Part shown: piece after piece, positions 26,113-34,647 of the stretch
How positions within the stretch are numbered: the stretch's first letter is position 1
Layout: each line of letters opens with the position of its first letter
NCBI GenBank assembly: GCA_018623995.1
Contig: JAAZUV010000001.1
Location: forward strand, 1-51,902
Source: Methanobacteriota archaeon
Lineage (GTDB): Archaea > Thermoplasmatota > Poseidoniia > Poseidoniales > Poseidoniaceae
DNA length: 51,902 nt
Direction of reading: 5' to 3'
Position numbers and translations under genes: made by a program
Notes under the pieces: model-generated
Databases searched by the model: none
What the model was told of the DNA's origin: nothing
What the model saw: the letters and a program-made list of their open reading frames with translations, nothing else

Positions 26113-27222
26113 ATGGTGCGGCAGCGTCGTAAGTTCAAGCCTCGTGTGAGAACGACTCGCTCACTTGATCTGGACAACGTTGGTTTGGATGAGACACAAA
26201 AAATTCAACCACCTACTGCCTTTGGTGATCTGTGGAAAATCGCACCACCACTTTCAACCCGTTTGTACGAGAAAAGTGCACTTGGTCATCGGCTCGAGGA
26301 TGGCTCAATCGCGTTAACTGCATCAGAAGTCCTTTTTTGTCACTGGCATAGGCACGTTCCACTACCTGAAGCATCATGGCTTGAATCAGAACTTGAGAAG
26401 AATCCACGCCTGATTTATGAAGCCATCATATTGGACGTTGGCCGCAACGGTGGCGAAATGATTGTACCTACCATTCACAGACCAAATATCGAACACTTGT
26501 CTTGGGCTATTCGTTGGCATCGTGACCGGAATCATCTCAAGGATGACTACCAATCCTCCGTTTCAATTGCAACCACTCACGACGCTCTGGATTGGAAAAA
26601 TTTGCTCGCTTGGTGCCGCCAGTCCAAAGAAATGAACATCGATTCAGAGTTATTTGTTATCGATGATGAGTTGGATGTGACGATGTACAAAATCGATTTA
26701 ATCAATCCAAGAGGAGATTTGGTCCCTTGGGCTAATTTGAGTGAATCAGACAAGACGAATTTCCTCAGCCATTGGAACAAACGAACGCTCACGGAATCGG
26801 GAAGTTATGTTGGTTTTGATACACCATGGAATTGGCAGCAGATCGGTGTTGAGCACATGTCTGGAAGAGTTTTAAGGAAGGAAGAGGATTCTTTCATCGA
26901 ACAAATCATCGTAGAAAATGCGGCATCTTCAGAAGAATCTCTTTTGATGAACGATCTCCTGAACCGCGGGTTGTTGCTCCGACCCGGGTTCAAGTATGGA
27001 TGTCGTTGGAGAGTGTACGATGGTGATCTCAACGAATCACATGCTCCTTGGTTGATCCAACCACACAAAGAAGCAGCAACAACATGGGAAGGCGTATGTT
27101 TGAGTGTTCGACTTGCTGAAGGTGTTCACAAACAGTGGGTTTGTGCTATTCCAGAGGGAGATGTATGGAAGTACCTAAGGATTCAAAGATGGTCACCTGG
27201 CAAGAATTCCTCGGCTTCGTGA
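26113..27222 (+). CDS. endA: tRNA-splicing endonuclease EndA
   Basis: A 369-aa enzyme cleaving bulge-helix-bulge introns from pre-tRNA. The C-terminal nuclease repeat carries the catalytic triad: Tyr302 in WRVYDGD, His310 in ESHAPWLIQ and Lys340 in EGVHKQWV, with the preceding LLLRPGFKYG matching the family LK.G.K(F/Y)G strand. The N-terminal half looks like a degenerate second repeat, and 369 aa fits the fused two-repeat euryarchaeal form that acts as a homodimer. The start is the ATG at 26113; the open frame continues upstream into the divergent winged-helix gene, but that part is not EndA-like. The 3' end overlaps the convergent metalloprotease gene by 40 nt. Confidence 0.87.
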   Translation: MVRQRRKFKPRVRTTRSLDLDNVGLDETQKIQPPTAFGDLWKIAPPLSTRLYEKSALGHRLEDGSIALTASEVLFCHWHRHVPLPEASWLESELEKNPRLIYEAIILDVGRNGGEMIVPTIHRPNIEHLSWAIRWHRDRNHLKDDYQSSVSIATTHDALDWKNLLAWCRQSKEMNIDSELFVIDDELDVTMYKIDLINPRGDLVPWANLSESDKTNFLSHWNKRTLTESGSYVGFDTPWNWQQIGVEHMSGRVLRKEEDSFIEQIIVENAASSEESLLMNDLLNRGLLLRPGFKYGCRWRVYDGDLNESHAPWLIQPHKEAATTWEGVCLSVRLAEGVHKQWVCAIPEGDVWKYLRIQRWSPGKNSSAS

Positions 27223-29246
27223 TGTTCCCTTTGTTCGGGCTCTTTCTTTGTTGAAGTGCGTGCAAACAGAGAGGTAGCAAACCACACAGAGAAAATGAGG
27301 AAGAAGAGCGTGAGCACGAACGATTGATCACCAATCAAGGGAATCTTATCGTCTTCAACAGCCTTGAGTTCAACATCAATAGTCCAAGATTCTCCATTGA
27401 ACGATTGAAGGTGAACAGTTCCCATAACATACATGTTGTCTTGAAGAAGTCCTTGTGGATCAACATTCAATACAATGGTACCATTGCCATTCTCAATCTC
27501 TACGGTCGGTTCTGCTGTGGCGATGCGTGACAGAGGTCCTTCAATTTCAATCGTGTATTCTGCAGAGCCAATTCCTTCGCCTTTGTACGGGATGATGAGT
27601 GTACTTGAATCAACCACAGGTATTGTTTCCTCTAAACGCATACTTATTGGAAGAGGAATTGAGCCAAGTGTTGTGATGGAAATTTGTACATCAAAGACAT
27701 CATCTCCACATTGTATTGTGCCAGTGAACGTAGCTGTAGAGTCAATCATGCCGACCTCGGTGAATGTCCCATAGTGCTTTGAGCCAATTGCTGAATCGTT
27801 TGTAAATGTGACTTGACGACCATCGCTACCACCGAGGGTACCCCAGCATGGTTCCGTTGAACCACTCGAAATTTGTTCAAACACAAGTGGGTCTTCTTGT
27901 AGGAGTGTTGTCCCAAAATCATCGAAATTGATGTGCGTTGATGGCGAGCAATTTGAGGAATGAAATTCGAGATTCCACTGTCCTTCATCCTCAACAACTC
28001 GAACATGCCACGGAACGAGGATACCATCGTGGTCGCGTATGAGAATACCACGTTCACCAAATTCATCACCTGGTTGAAACAAATCACTTGAGACACCATC
28101 GTTAACACCACGTAACTGTTCTTGATTACCATCTGCCTCAATCGTTTTCAGGTATGGTCTTCGTTGGTCAATGTTCATCGCATTGTGTGCTGAATCACCT
28201 GCTGCAAAGTCTTCGAGGAGGACGAGTACACCTTCGCCTGGTAACGATGCATCATACCCTTGTTGTACTCGCTTCTCAATCCAAATGAATTCATCAATCG
28301 ACACCTGTATTCGAACCCTATCGCCTCCGTTGGTTCGATCGTCTAAAGCGATGACTGGACCAATGCAAGGGCTAGGAGAATTCGATGGCCATTCCAGGGA
28401 AACTTCACGCGTTGCTCCGTGGCCGATTGCAGCCATCGTGGGTCCAGTTGGCAGGGATGGTGTGTCACCTCCTCCATTCCAATTGCCGCTCGCCATGATG
28501 TCCCAGACACCGATGCCTTTCCATGAACCCGAGTACCCCGAATCGTGAACGGGATAAAGGTCGTATGCTCCGAATTGGTGCATCATTTCGTGCAGAATGG
28601 TTCCAAATCCATTGACTCCATGCCTCATTGAGGACATCGTGTAATGTTCAAACGAAACATCTCCACTTTTGATGGGCTCTGAGAACGATGTGAAATGTGA
28701 CCAAATACGATTGGAGGAACCAGAACCTTGTTCTTGCGCAAGTGTTGAATGAAGAATGAGAAATCGATCTACAACTCCATCCTCGTTGAGATCGTACTCT
28801 GGTAATGTTGGATCATCAATGGATTCGACAACATACTTTGCAAGTAGAGCGGGTAAGAATTCAGTACCATCGCCATAATCCCGGCCGTATTGTCCATCGT
28901 CACCGTAGGCTGAAAGCGGCTTTGGTGCTCGTATGATTTCATCGTGCATGGTGATGTTCACAATCACCTCTTGACCGAGCGCCTGGGTAAAATACTCTCC
29001 AGAATAGTCCTGAAATTCAGATTCGATTTGTGCTTTCGCATCATTGTTCAGTTGATTCGATTCGAAATCAACGAGAACTACAAACCACGATTCGTTTGTT
29101 TGCAAACCAACCAAAGGCGCATATGTATCCGTTGGGCTTGACACATCGATTTGGAACAGGTCATTGATCTCGTTTGAGTATATTTGGGAGGCGACGGCAA
29201 GAACCAAGCAGAGGACCATCCCAATGGCTTGTCCCGTTTTGCCCAT
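27183..29246 (-). CDS. Secreted, membrane-anchored M6 family metalloprotease
   Basis: A 687-aa exported protease. A signal peptide opens the chain (AIGMVLCLVLAVASQIYS). The catalytic domain (residues about 50-300) contains the zinc motif HEMMHQFGAYDLY (HExxHxxGxxD, a metzincin-like layout typical of M6/immune inhibitor A proteases), preceded by DLNEDGVVDRF and followed by GVWDIMASGNWNGG with the conserved Met turn. Beta-rich C-terminal domains follow, and a hydrophobic helix near residues 645-665 (FVLTLFFLIFSVWFATSLFA) with an acidic/His tail anchors it to the membrane. It probably degrades or processes extracellular proteins at the surface. The tatC-like gene and the CxCH anchor gene are just upstream on the same strand. 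Confidence 0.88.
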   Translation of the reverse strand: MGKTGQAIGMVLCLVLAVASQIYSNEINDLFQIDVSSPTDTYAPLVGLQTNESWFVVLVDFESNQLNNDAKAQIESEFQDYSGEYFTQALGQEVIVNITMHDEIIRAPKPLSAYGDDGQYGRDYGDGTEFLPALLAKYVVESIDDPTLPEYDLNEDGVVDRFLILHSTLAQEQGSGSSNRIWSHFTSFSEPIKSGDVSFEHYTMSSMRHGVNGFGTILHEMMHQFGAYDLYPVHDSGYSGSWKGIGVWDIMASGNWNGGGDTPSLPTGPTMAAIGHGATREVSLEWPSNSPSPCIGPVIALDDRTNGGDRVRIQVSIDEFIWIEKRVQQGYDASLPGEGVLVLLEDFAAGDSAHNAMNIDQRRPYLKTIEADGNQEQLRGVNDGVSSDLFQPGDEFGERGILIRDHDGILVPWHVRVVEDEGQWNLEFHSSNCSPSTHINFDDFGTTLLQEDPLVFEQISSGSTEPCWGTLGGSDGRQVTFTNDSAIGSKHYGTFTEVGMIDSTATFTGTIQCGDDVFDVQISITTLGSIPLPISMRLEETIPVVDSSTLIIPYKGEGIGSAEYTIEIEGPLSRIATAEPTVEIENGNGTIVLNVDPQGLLQDNMYVMGTVHLQSFNGESWTIDVELKAVEDDKIPLIGDQSFVLTLFFLIFSVWFATSLFARTSTKKEPEQREHHEAEEFLPGDHL

Positions 29247-29296
29247 GCCTAACTGACCTCATCGGTTCGTTTCAATTGTTGGGTTCTGTGTCTGTA

Positions 29297-30586
29297 TTAT
29301 GTTCGAATTGCATCCTTTTCATCATCAGACCAACTTTTTCCAGATACTCGCAATGTGCCTTGTATTAATTCTGGCCATTGCTTTGCATCTACAAACCTCA
29401 GCTTCGTTCTTTCCTCTGGTTCAACATGACGCATGCATGCGTCCAAACGTTGTTTTGAAGACCATGGATCAACTACGTTTTCCAGATGGATATTGACTTC
29501 CTTACGTAACTGAATATTGTCGTTGGGTAACGAGCCTTGAAGACCGAGAAGGTCAAGACCACGCAACGTGCAACGTGCCGAAGAAACAGTGTCCTGAAAC
29601 GCTTCAGGTAATGGTGATGCATCGCATCCTCCAATGATCACGTCGGTTAGTTGATGTTTGGACACCATAGAAATGAGGTGATTTCGCTCACCGATGTTGT
29701 CGCAAAGAGATTCATATCGTAAAAGACCGGTATGTTCTGGTGATGTATCGATTGGATAAGCAACACCTTGGCATGAACAATCAACATACGTTACGTAACG
29801 TCGACGTCCCTCGTGATCAAAAATGGCTGAGGGGTTGTATATTTCGTTCGATACACGTATGCTTTTTCGGATGGAGAATTCGAGATAGATGATCATCAAA
29901 CTTAGGAGGATGATGTTGACACCGTTCCATCGTCCTGGTAGTGAGAGAAAGAGTACGAGACCGCCAATTCCGAGCAAACGAATCCGCCACCAATCCTGAT
30001 TGTTCTCGGTAATGAGTCCAAGTGCTCCAGATGTTGTTGTTGCAAATGCAAGAATGTACGTGATAAGAAGTCCCCAGAAGATGGATAAGGCAAGAACGAA
30101 CAATGAAACGGCATTATACTGAGCGGTTAATCCCATGTCGGAATGAATGGAATCTCCCACATCATACAGTTTCGGAATGAAAACGTAAAACAAGGCAAAC
30201 AATGTGAAGTAGCCCAGTGTCGTAGAAGAAAGCATCCAACGCTTCAACATGGATTGTTCATCTTGGGTTAAACCAGGTGCGGCAAATCGATACATCGATA
30301 CCAGTGCAAACGGAAGGACACACAATATTGCAAGAAATACGGCACTTAACCATCGTACAACACTCCATGAAGCAGGTTCGTAGAGTGTTAAACAGTCCGA
30401 CGTTCCGCACGGATTGAGGTGTGCAAGAACCACGCTCAAGATCTCATCAATGGTTGTCATTATTCCAATCGTTAGCACTGCAATGAGAACAAAACCAAGC
30501 GTTGCTTTTTGCGTCAATGTATCGAAGTGGACTTGGACAGGTAAAGCAAAGTCTCCTTCGAGCTTCAAGCCACTTGGAGCGGACAA
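29297..30586 (-). CDS. tatC: TatC-like twin-arginine translocase subunit with an extra C-terminal cytosolic domain
   Basis: A 429-aa protein with six predicted membrane helices in the first 245 residues. The segment from LYEPASW through MYRFAAPGLTQDEQ, then LGYFTLFALFYVFIPKLYD, follows the core TatC pattern (periplasmic loop, helix ending in F-x-x-P-x-L-x-x-x-E, then F-Y-x-x-x-P). The N-terminal HLxELR motif of bacterial TatC is not clear. About 180 residues follow that normal TatC lacks: they contain DCSCQGVAYPID, ESLCDNIG and TDVIIGGCDASPLPEAF, faintly like the cysteine/Rossmann-like start of HdrA proteins. The start is a TTG, supported by TGAGGG 6 nt upstream that includes the stop codon of the preceding gene. 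It probably exports folded proteins. Confidence 0.7.
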   Translation of the reverse strand: MSAPSGLKLEGDFALPVQVHFDTLTQKATLGFVLIAVLTIGIMTTIDEILSVVLAHLNPCGTSDCLTLYEPASWSVVRWLSAVFLAILCVLPFALVSMYRFAAPGLTQDEQSMLKRWMLSSTTLGYFTLFALFYVFIPKLYDVGDSIHSDMGLTAQYNAVSLFVLALSIFWGLLITYILAFATTTSGALGLITENNQDWWRIRLLGIGGLVLFLSLPGRWNGVNIILLSLMIIYLEFSIRKSIRVSNEIYNPSAIFDHEGRRRYVTYVDCSCQGVAYPIDTSPEHTGLLRYESLCDNIGERNHLISMVSKHQLTDVIIGGCDASPLPEAFQDTVSSARCTLRGLDLLGLQGSLPNDNIQLRKEVNIHLENVVDPWSSKQRLDACMRHVEPEERTKLRFVDAKQWPELIQGTLRVSGKSWSDDEKDAIRT

Positions 30587-30595
30587 ATGATTCCC

Positions 30596-31561
30596 TCACA
30601 CCAAATCGTGGTGCTCAGGGTTTGCCCGTGCTTGTACAATGGTTCGGTAAACACCGAACATACCCCAAAGTGTGAGCATTCCAAGAACCAATGCATAGCC
30701 CCATGGTTGACCGTCATCAACTGCCCAGCCAAAGGCAAGGAGCACAGCGAGTGTGAGCAATCCTCGTCGAATTCCTTGCGGAACTGCCAATCGCATGTCA
30801 AGGTGCTTAGGGCCACCACCAAATCGGCGTTCGTAGAATTCACCTTGAACAACTGCACCAACGAGGATGATGGACAAAGTCGTCCAGTAGAACAAATTAC
30901 CGTTGGTAAAGAAATCATCAGCGATCTCTGCTTGTCGCTTTGCTTCAAGTGCTTCAGGGTCCTCTTCGGCAACAAAGAGTGATTCAAAGTCACCAACACT
31001 GATGGTTCGCAGTGCGAGATTCTCTTCATCATCGTTGGTCATCGTATCTGGTGAAGAGATGAAGAACGACAAGAGATTCCAGTTGTCACCCTCGTTTGCT
31101 CCGTTCATACCATCGACTGCGTTACCAGCGAGTGAAAAGGAAACATCCCCAACATCCGTTGATGGTGCAGTCCAGGTGACAACCCAATCGTTGCTTGGAG
31201 CCGTTTGTGATACTGCTCCTGGTTCAGAGCCATCGGTGTCGGTAACAATTTGAGAACCTTCTCCAGCAGTAAACGTCCCTGATCCGTAGTCGCTTAGCAA
31301 GAAACCTCCGTTATCATACGATGCATGTTGTAGGTTGATGGTGAATTCATAGGATTCTCCAAGAGCGTAAGCGCGTGGAACGCCTGAAATTGATACGACG
31401 ACATCGTTGGATGGAACGCCATCACCGTGGCAAGTGCATCCGGTTTCAACAGTCAATCCACCGTTGATTGGATTGATCCATGGAGGGCCGTTTGGGTTGG
31501 CGACAACCGGCGCAAGAAGGCAAATTGAAAGCAACAAAATGAGAAGTGTCCTTGACCTCAT
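30596..31561 (-). CDS. Exported CxCH-containing Reeler/choice-of-anchor V-like membrane protein
   Basis: A 321-aa protein with a signal peptide (LLILLLSICLLAPVVANP). Just after it comes ETGCTCHGDG, a CxCH motif conserved at the start of choice-of-anchor V domains. A beta-sandwich of about 150 residues follows (YEFTINLQHASYDNGGFLL, then DWVVTWTAPSTDVGDVSFSL and GNAVDGMNGANEGD), again matching that family. Two transmembrane helices lie in the last 100 residues (FYWTTLSIILVGAVVQGEF and LLTLAVLLAFGWAVDD...). The CxCH could be a covalent heme or metal site, though the usual c-type motif is CxxCH. Translation is coupled to the tatC-like gene: its stop codon is part of that gene's ribosome site. Confidence 0.78.
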   Translation of the reverse strand: MRSRTLLILLLSICLLAPVVANPNGPPWINPINGGLTVETGCTCHGDGVPSNDVVVSISGVPRAYALGESYEFTINLQHASYDNGGFLLSDYGSGTFTAGEGSQIVTDTDGSEPGAVSQTAPSNDWVVTWTAPSTDVGDVSFSLAGNAVDGMNGANEGDNWNLLSFFISSPDTMTNDDEENLALRTISVGDFESLFVAEEDPEALEAKRQAEIADDFFTNGNLFYWTTLSIILVGAVVQGEFYERRFGGGPKHLDMRLAVPQGIRRGLLTLAVLLAFGWAVDDGQPWGYALVLGMLTLWGMFGVYRTIVQARANPEHHDLV

Positions 31562-31623
31562 GATTCCCTCTCCGTTTTGGCCACTTCAATTCATCCTTTC
31601 AACGTTCCTTCAAGTCCATGGAT

Positions 31624-33045
31624 TCAGGACTCTTTGATGGCGTTGTTGAGTCCAGTCATCATGGCTTTTCCATCGCCAAAGAGCATCATGGTTTTGTCCA
31701 TGTAGAACAGATCGTTGTCGACACCCGCATACCCAACAGAGAGCGACCTCTTGACGATGACCACCGTTCGGGCAGCATCTGCATCGATGATTGGCATACC
31801 AGCGAGAGGACCTTCTCCACTGCGTGCAGCAGGGTTGGTTGTATCGTTTGCACCAATCACGAGAGCAACGTCGCAATCAGGGAATTCTGGGTTGATTTCA
31901 TCCATTTCGATGAGTTGTTCGTATGGTACATTTGCTTCTGCCAACAGCACGTTCATGTGACCAGGCATCCGACCAGCTACTGGGTGAATGGCGTACTTGA
32001 CTTCAGTGTCGTATTTCTCAGCAATCAGATCAGCAAATTCCTTGACTTGGTGTTGGCATTGTGATACAGCCATTCCGTAACCAGGTACAATGATGACCTT
32101 CTGTGCTCCGTCAAGCATCATAGCGACTTCGTCAGGGTCAGATCCAACCTTCGTACGAGTCAGGGATTCCTTTTCGCCACTACCTCCAAAGGACTTGAAC
32201 AAAACATCAGGAAGCGTCCGGTTCATCGCCTTGCACATGATGAAGGTGAGAATGAGCCCAGATGCGCCGACCAAAGAACCTGCAACGATAAGCACAGAGT
32301 TTCCGATGATGAAACCTGTAAAGGCAGCTGCAATTCCAGAGAGCGAGTTGAGGAGGGATACGACAACAGGCATATCTGCTCCTCCGATTGGAAGGACGAG
32401 GACAATACCAAGCAGGGACGAAATACCGATGATTCCCCAGAGGTAATTCTCATCGGTTGGTGCATCGATGCTGAGGTAGATGAGGACAGCAACGCCAACG
32501 ACCATCATTACCTTCACTGGGTTCAGCCAAACTGGGCCCCATGTCGGTGTTTTGATCCACTTTCCAAAGATGCTCACACCTCCCTTGAGTTTGAACATTG
32601 CAAGAAGAGAACCGGTGAGTGTCATCCAACCGACGAGAGCTGACAAACCAGCAGCCACCATGATGACGGTTATCTCAAGTTGGTCCGTTGGAACATTCGA
32701 AGGATCTTCCATGTATCTCCAGACTTCCGAGAGAGCAACAAGTGCCGATGCAGCTCCTCCAAAACCGTTGAAGAGAGCGACAAGTTCTGGCATACCCGTC
32801 ATTTCGACTCGGATGGCCATCCAGAGTCCAATGAGCGAACCTATGACAAGACCTGCTCCAATGAGTACCCATTCAATTCCGTCCCCAAGTCCCATTTGGA
32901 GGATGGTTGTTACAACAGCAACAAGCATACCAAGAGCACCGAGTTGATTTCCAAATGGTGCCGTTCGAGGATGTCCAAGTTTCTTCAGACCGAAGATGAA
33001 TAAGGCAGCAGACAAGAGGTAGCCGAGTGAGATCCAATCTTCCAT
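31624..33045 (-). CDS. pntB: NAD(P) transhydrogenase beta subunit
   Basis: A 473-aa membrane subunit of the proton-translocating NADH:NADP+ transhydrogenase. About eight to nine hydrophobic helices in the first 270 residues form the proton channel. The C-terminal Rossmann domain binds NADP(H), with VPGYGMAVSQCQHQVKEFAD, HPVAGRMPGHMNVLLAEA, VIGANDTTNPAAR and KRSLSVGYAGVDNDLF all at their usual places. The start at 33045 (MEDW) is chosen because a perfect GGAGGTG sits 7 nt upstream, inside the end of pntAb; the frame extends 10 codons further. The enzyme makes NADPH at the expense of the proton motive force. It is the last gene of a compact three-gene operon. Confidence 0.96.
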   Translation of the reverse strand: MEDWISLGYLLSAALFIFGLKKLGHPRTAPFGNQLGALGMLVAVVTTILQMGLGDGIEWVLIGAGLVIGSLIGLWMAIRVEMTGMPELVALFNGFGGAASALVALSEVWRYMEDPSNVPTDQLEITVIMVAAGLSALVGWMTLTGSLLAMFKLKGGVSIFGKWIKTPTWGPVWLNPVKVMMVVGVAVLIYLSIDAPTDENYLWGIIGISSLLGIVLVLPIGGADMPVVVSLLNSLSGIAAAFTGFIIGNSVLIVAGSLVGASGLILTFIMCKAMNRTLPDVLFKSFGGSGEKESLTRTKVGSDPDEVAMMLDGAQKVIIVPGYGMAVSQCQHQVKEFADLIAEKYDTEVKYAIHPVAGRMPGHMNVLLAEANVPYEQLIEMDEINPEFPDCDVALVIGANDTTNPAARSGEGPLAGMPIIDADAARTVVIVKRSLSVGYAGVDNDLFYMDKTMMLFGDGKAMMTGLNNAIKES

Positions 33046-33046
33046 T

Positions 33047-33358
33047 TCAGGCACCTCCTCGCTTCTTACCAGCAATCATGTTGAGCATACGATTCGTCAC
33101 AGCGAATCCTCCAACGACGTTGATCATGGCAAGTACAACCGCAACAAACGCAAGGATGCCCGAAACGGCAGTAGCACCACCGTCATACGCTACATTTGCT
33201 CCGATGAGGGCCCCGATGATCGAGATTCCTGAAATGGCGTTTGCACCGCTCATCAATGGTGTGTGGAGGGTTGCTGGAACCTTTGTGATAAGTTCAAATC
33301 CAAGGAAAATAGCAAGTACGAACAGTGTAATATTTCCAATCAAAAATTCAGGGGTCAT
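33047..33358 (-). CDS. pntAb: NAD(P) transhydrogenase subunit alpha part 2
   Basis: A 103-aa integral membrane subunit with three hydrophobic helices (FLIGNITLFVLAIFLGFEL, then ISIIGALIGANVAYDGG, then ILAFVAVVLAMINVVGGFAV). VPATLHTPLMSGANAISGI is the diagnostic family sequence. Separate PntAa/PntAb/PntB polypeptides are the Rhodospirillum-type arrangement, unlike the two-gene E. coli form. It overlaps the stop of pntAa by 4 nt (ATGA), and its own 3' end contains the ribosome site of pntB, so the three subunits should be made in step. Confidence 0.95.
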   Translation of the reverse strand: MTPEFLIGNITLFVLAIFLGFELITKVPATLHTPLMSGANAISGISIIGALIGANVAYDGGATAVSGILAFVAVVLAMINVVGGFAVTNRMLNMIAGKKRGGA

Positions 33359-34518
33359 TCGAGGGCACCTCCCAATCGGGTTTGCTTTGGATGCATTTCT
33401 CCGTTCTGGCAGATGAGAACGCCTCCCATGCCGTTGACATAGAAATCGCTGCCTTCAGGAGCACCGACCAAAATGTCGTCTTCTTCGGAGATGACGATGG
33501 CTCCATCATCGACGAGTGAAGTAATGAACGTGGTGAGGTTGTTGGAATACAGCATGCTTGCGGTTGTGGCAATTGTACCTGGTAGATTTGAGGTTCCAAC
33601 AACGATGACTCCATTGTCAGTCGTGATAACTTCACCTGCAACTGTATCTTCGCAGTTTCCGCCCACATCAGCATTCATGTCGACAACAACTGCTCCAGAT
33701 TTGAATTCTTTAACCGCACTCGATGGAACGGTGATTGGCGCTGGACGGCCAAAAATTCTTGCCGTTGTGACGATAATATCGGCATCCGATGCAACTCCAC
33801 ACACTGTATCGTTCACTTTCTGGATAAACTCAGGAGTGAGGGGCTTCGCATAACCAGCTTCATCCTCGAAATCGTCCATGCCATCAACCTCGATGAATCG
33901 ACCACCAACGGATTCGATTTGTTCTGCTGCTGATTTCCGAACGTCGGACGCATAAACGACAGCACCCAGTCGCTTCGCTGTGGCAATGGCTTGCAAACCA
34001 GCAACACCAGATCCCATAATCACCACTTTTGCAGGACGTACTGTTCCTGCTGAGGTTGTCATCATAGGGATGCCCTTTGGAACGTGGGCCGCACCGAGTA
34101 GAACGGCCTTGTATCCTGCGAGGTTGTCTTGGCTTGAGTTCACGTCCATTGATTGGGCTCGACTCAAACGTCGTGGAATCATGTCCATTGATAGGAGAGT
34201 GATATTGTTTGCAAGGCAGTCTTTGACGAACTGCGGATTACGGAATGGATCCGATACACAGGCAAGATTTGTGCCTTCTTTCATTCCTTCAACACCGGGA
34301 AATCGAATGGTGATAATCGTCTCACATGCGAGTGCATCATCTCGACTGCCTACGGTTGCTCCGGCTGCTTCATACTCAGCATCATGATAGTTTGCAGCCA
34401 CGCCCGCTCCCGATTCGATGACAACCTCAAAACCTGCTTTTTGCAACTTCTTGAGGCTTGTAGGAACGATAGCAACTCGTGTCTCTCCTTCCGGTTCTTT
34501 GAGTACGCCCAACTTCAT
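33355..34518 (-). CDS. pntAa: NAD(P) transhydrogenase subunit alpha part 1
   Basis: A 387-aa soluble subunit that binds NAD(H). It opens MKLGVLKEPEGETRVAIVP, the standard start of alanine dehydrogenase/PNT N-terminal domains, followed by KKLQKAGFEVVIESGAG. The dinucleotide-binding fold lies at VVIMGSGVAGLQAIATAKRLGA (about residues 155-177), with the RQD-loop region around SMDVNSSQDNLAGYKAV. The start at 34518 is chosen from this homology; an in-frame start 16 codons upstream exists but would add an odd leader. It is the first gene of the operon. The upstream region is shared with the divergent malate dehydrogenase gene, about 130 bp away, so the two redox genes may be co-regulated. Confidence 0.95.
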   Translation of the reverse strand: MKLGVLKEPEGETRVAIVPTSLKKLQKAGFEVVIESGAGVAANYHDAEYEAAGATVGSRDDALACETIITIRFPGVEGMKEGTNLACVSDPFRNPQFVKDCLANNITLLSMDMIPRRLSRAQSMDVNSSQDNLAGYKAVLLGAAHVPKGIPMMTTSAGTVRPAKVVIMGSGVAGLQAIATAKRLGAVVYASDVRKSAAEQIESVGGRFIEVDGMDDFEDEAGYAKPLTPEFIQKVNDTVCGVASDADIIVTTARIFGRPAPITVPSSAVKEFKSGAVVVDMNADVGGNCEDTVAGEVITTDNGVIVVGTSNLPGTIATTASMLYSNNLTTFITSLVDDGAIVISEEDDILVGAPEGSDFYVNGMGGVLICQNGEMHPKQTRLGGALE

Positions 34519-34603
34519 GATAACACCGTTGTTTTTTGCCAACATGAGGGGGTTCTTCAATACCACCCATGACTCCTATCAAATGGGACAACAGCCAACC
34601 ATC

Positions 34604-34618
34604 TTGATTAAAAACATT
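34604..34618 (+). promoter_or_regulatory. mdh: Possible TATA-box for malate dehydrogenase
   Basis: The A/T-rich stretch TTGATTAAAAACATT lies about 35-40 nt before the ATG at 34648. With archaeal spacing (TATA about 26 nt before the start of transcription) the mRNA would begin near 34635-34640, giving an almost leaderless transcript. That agrees with the absence of a ribosome site. It is a weak consensus match. Confidence 0.3.
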
Positions 34619-34647
34619 CGACCATGACCAGCAACTGGCGAGAAATC

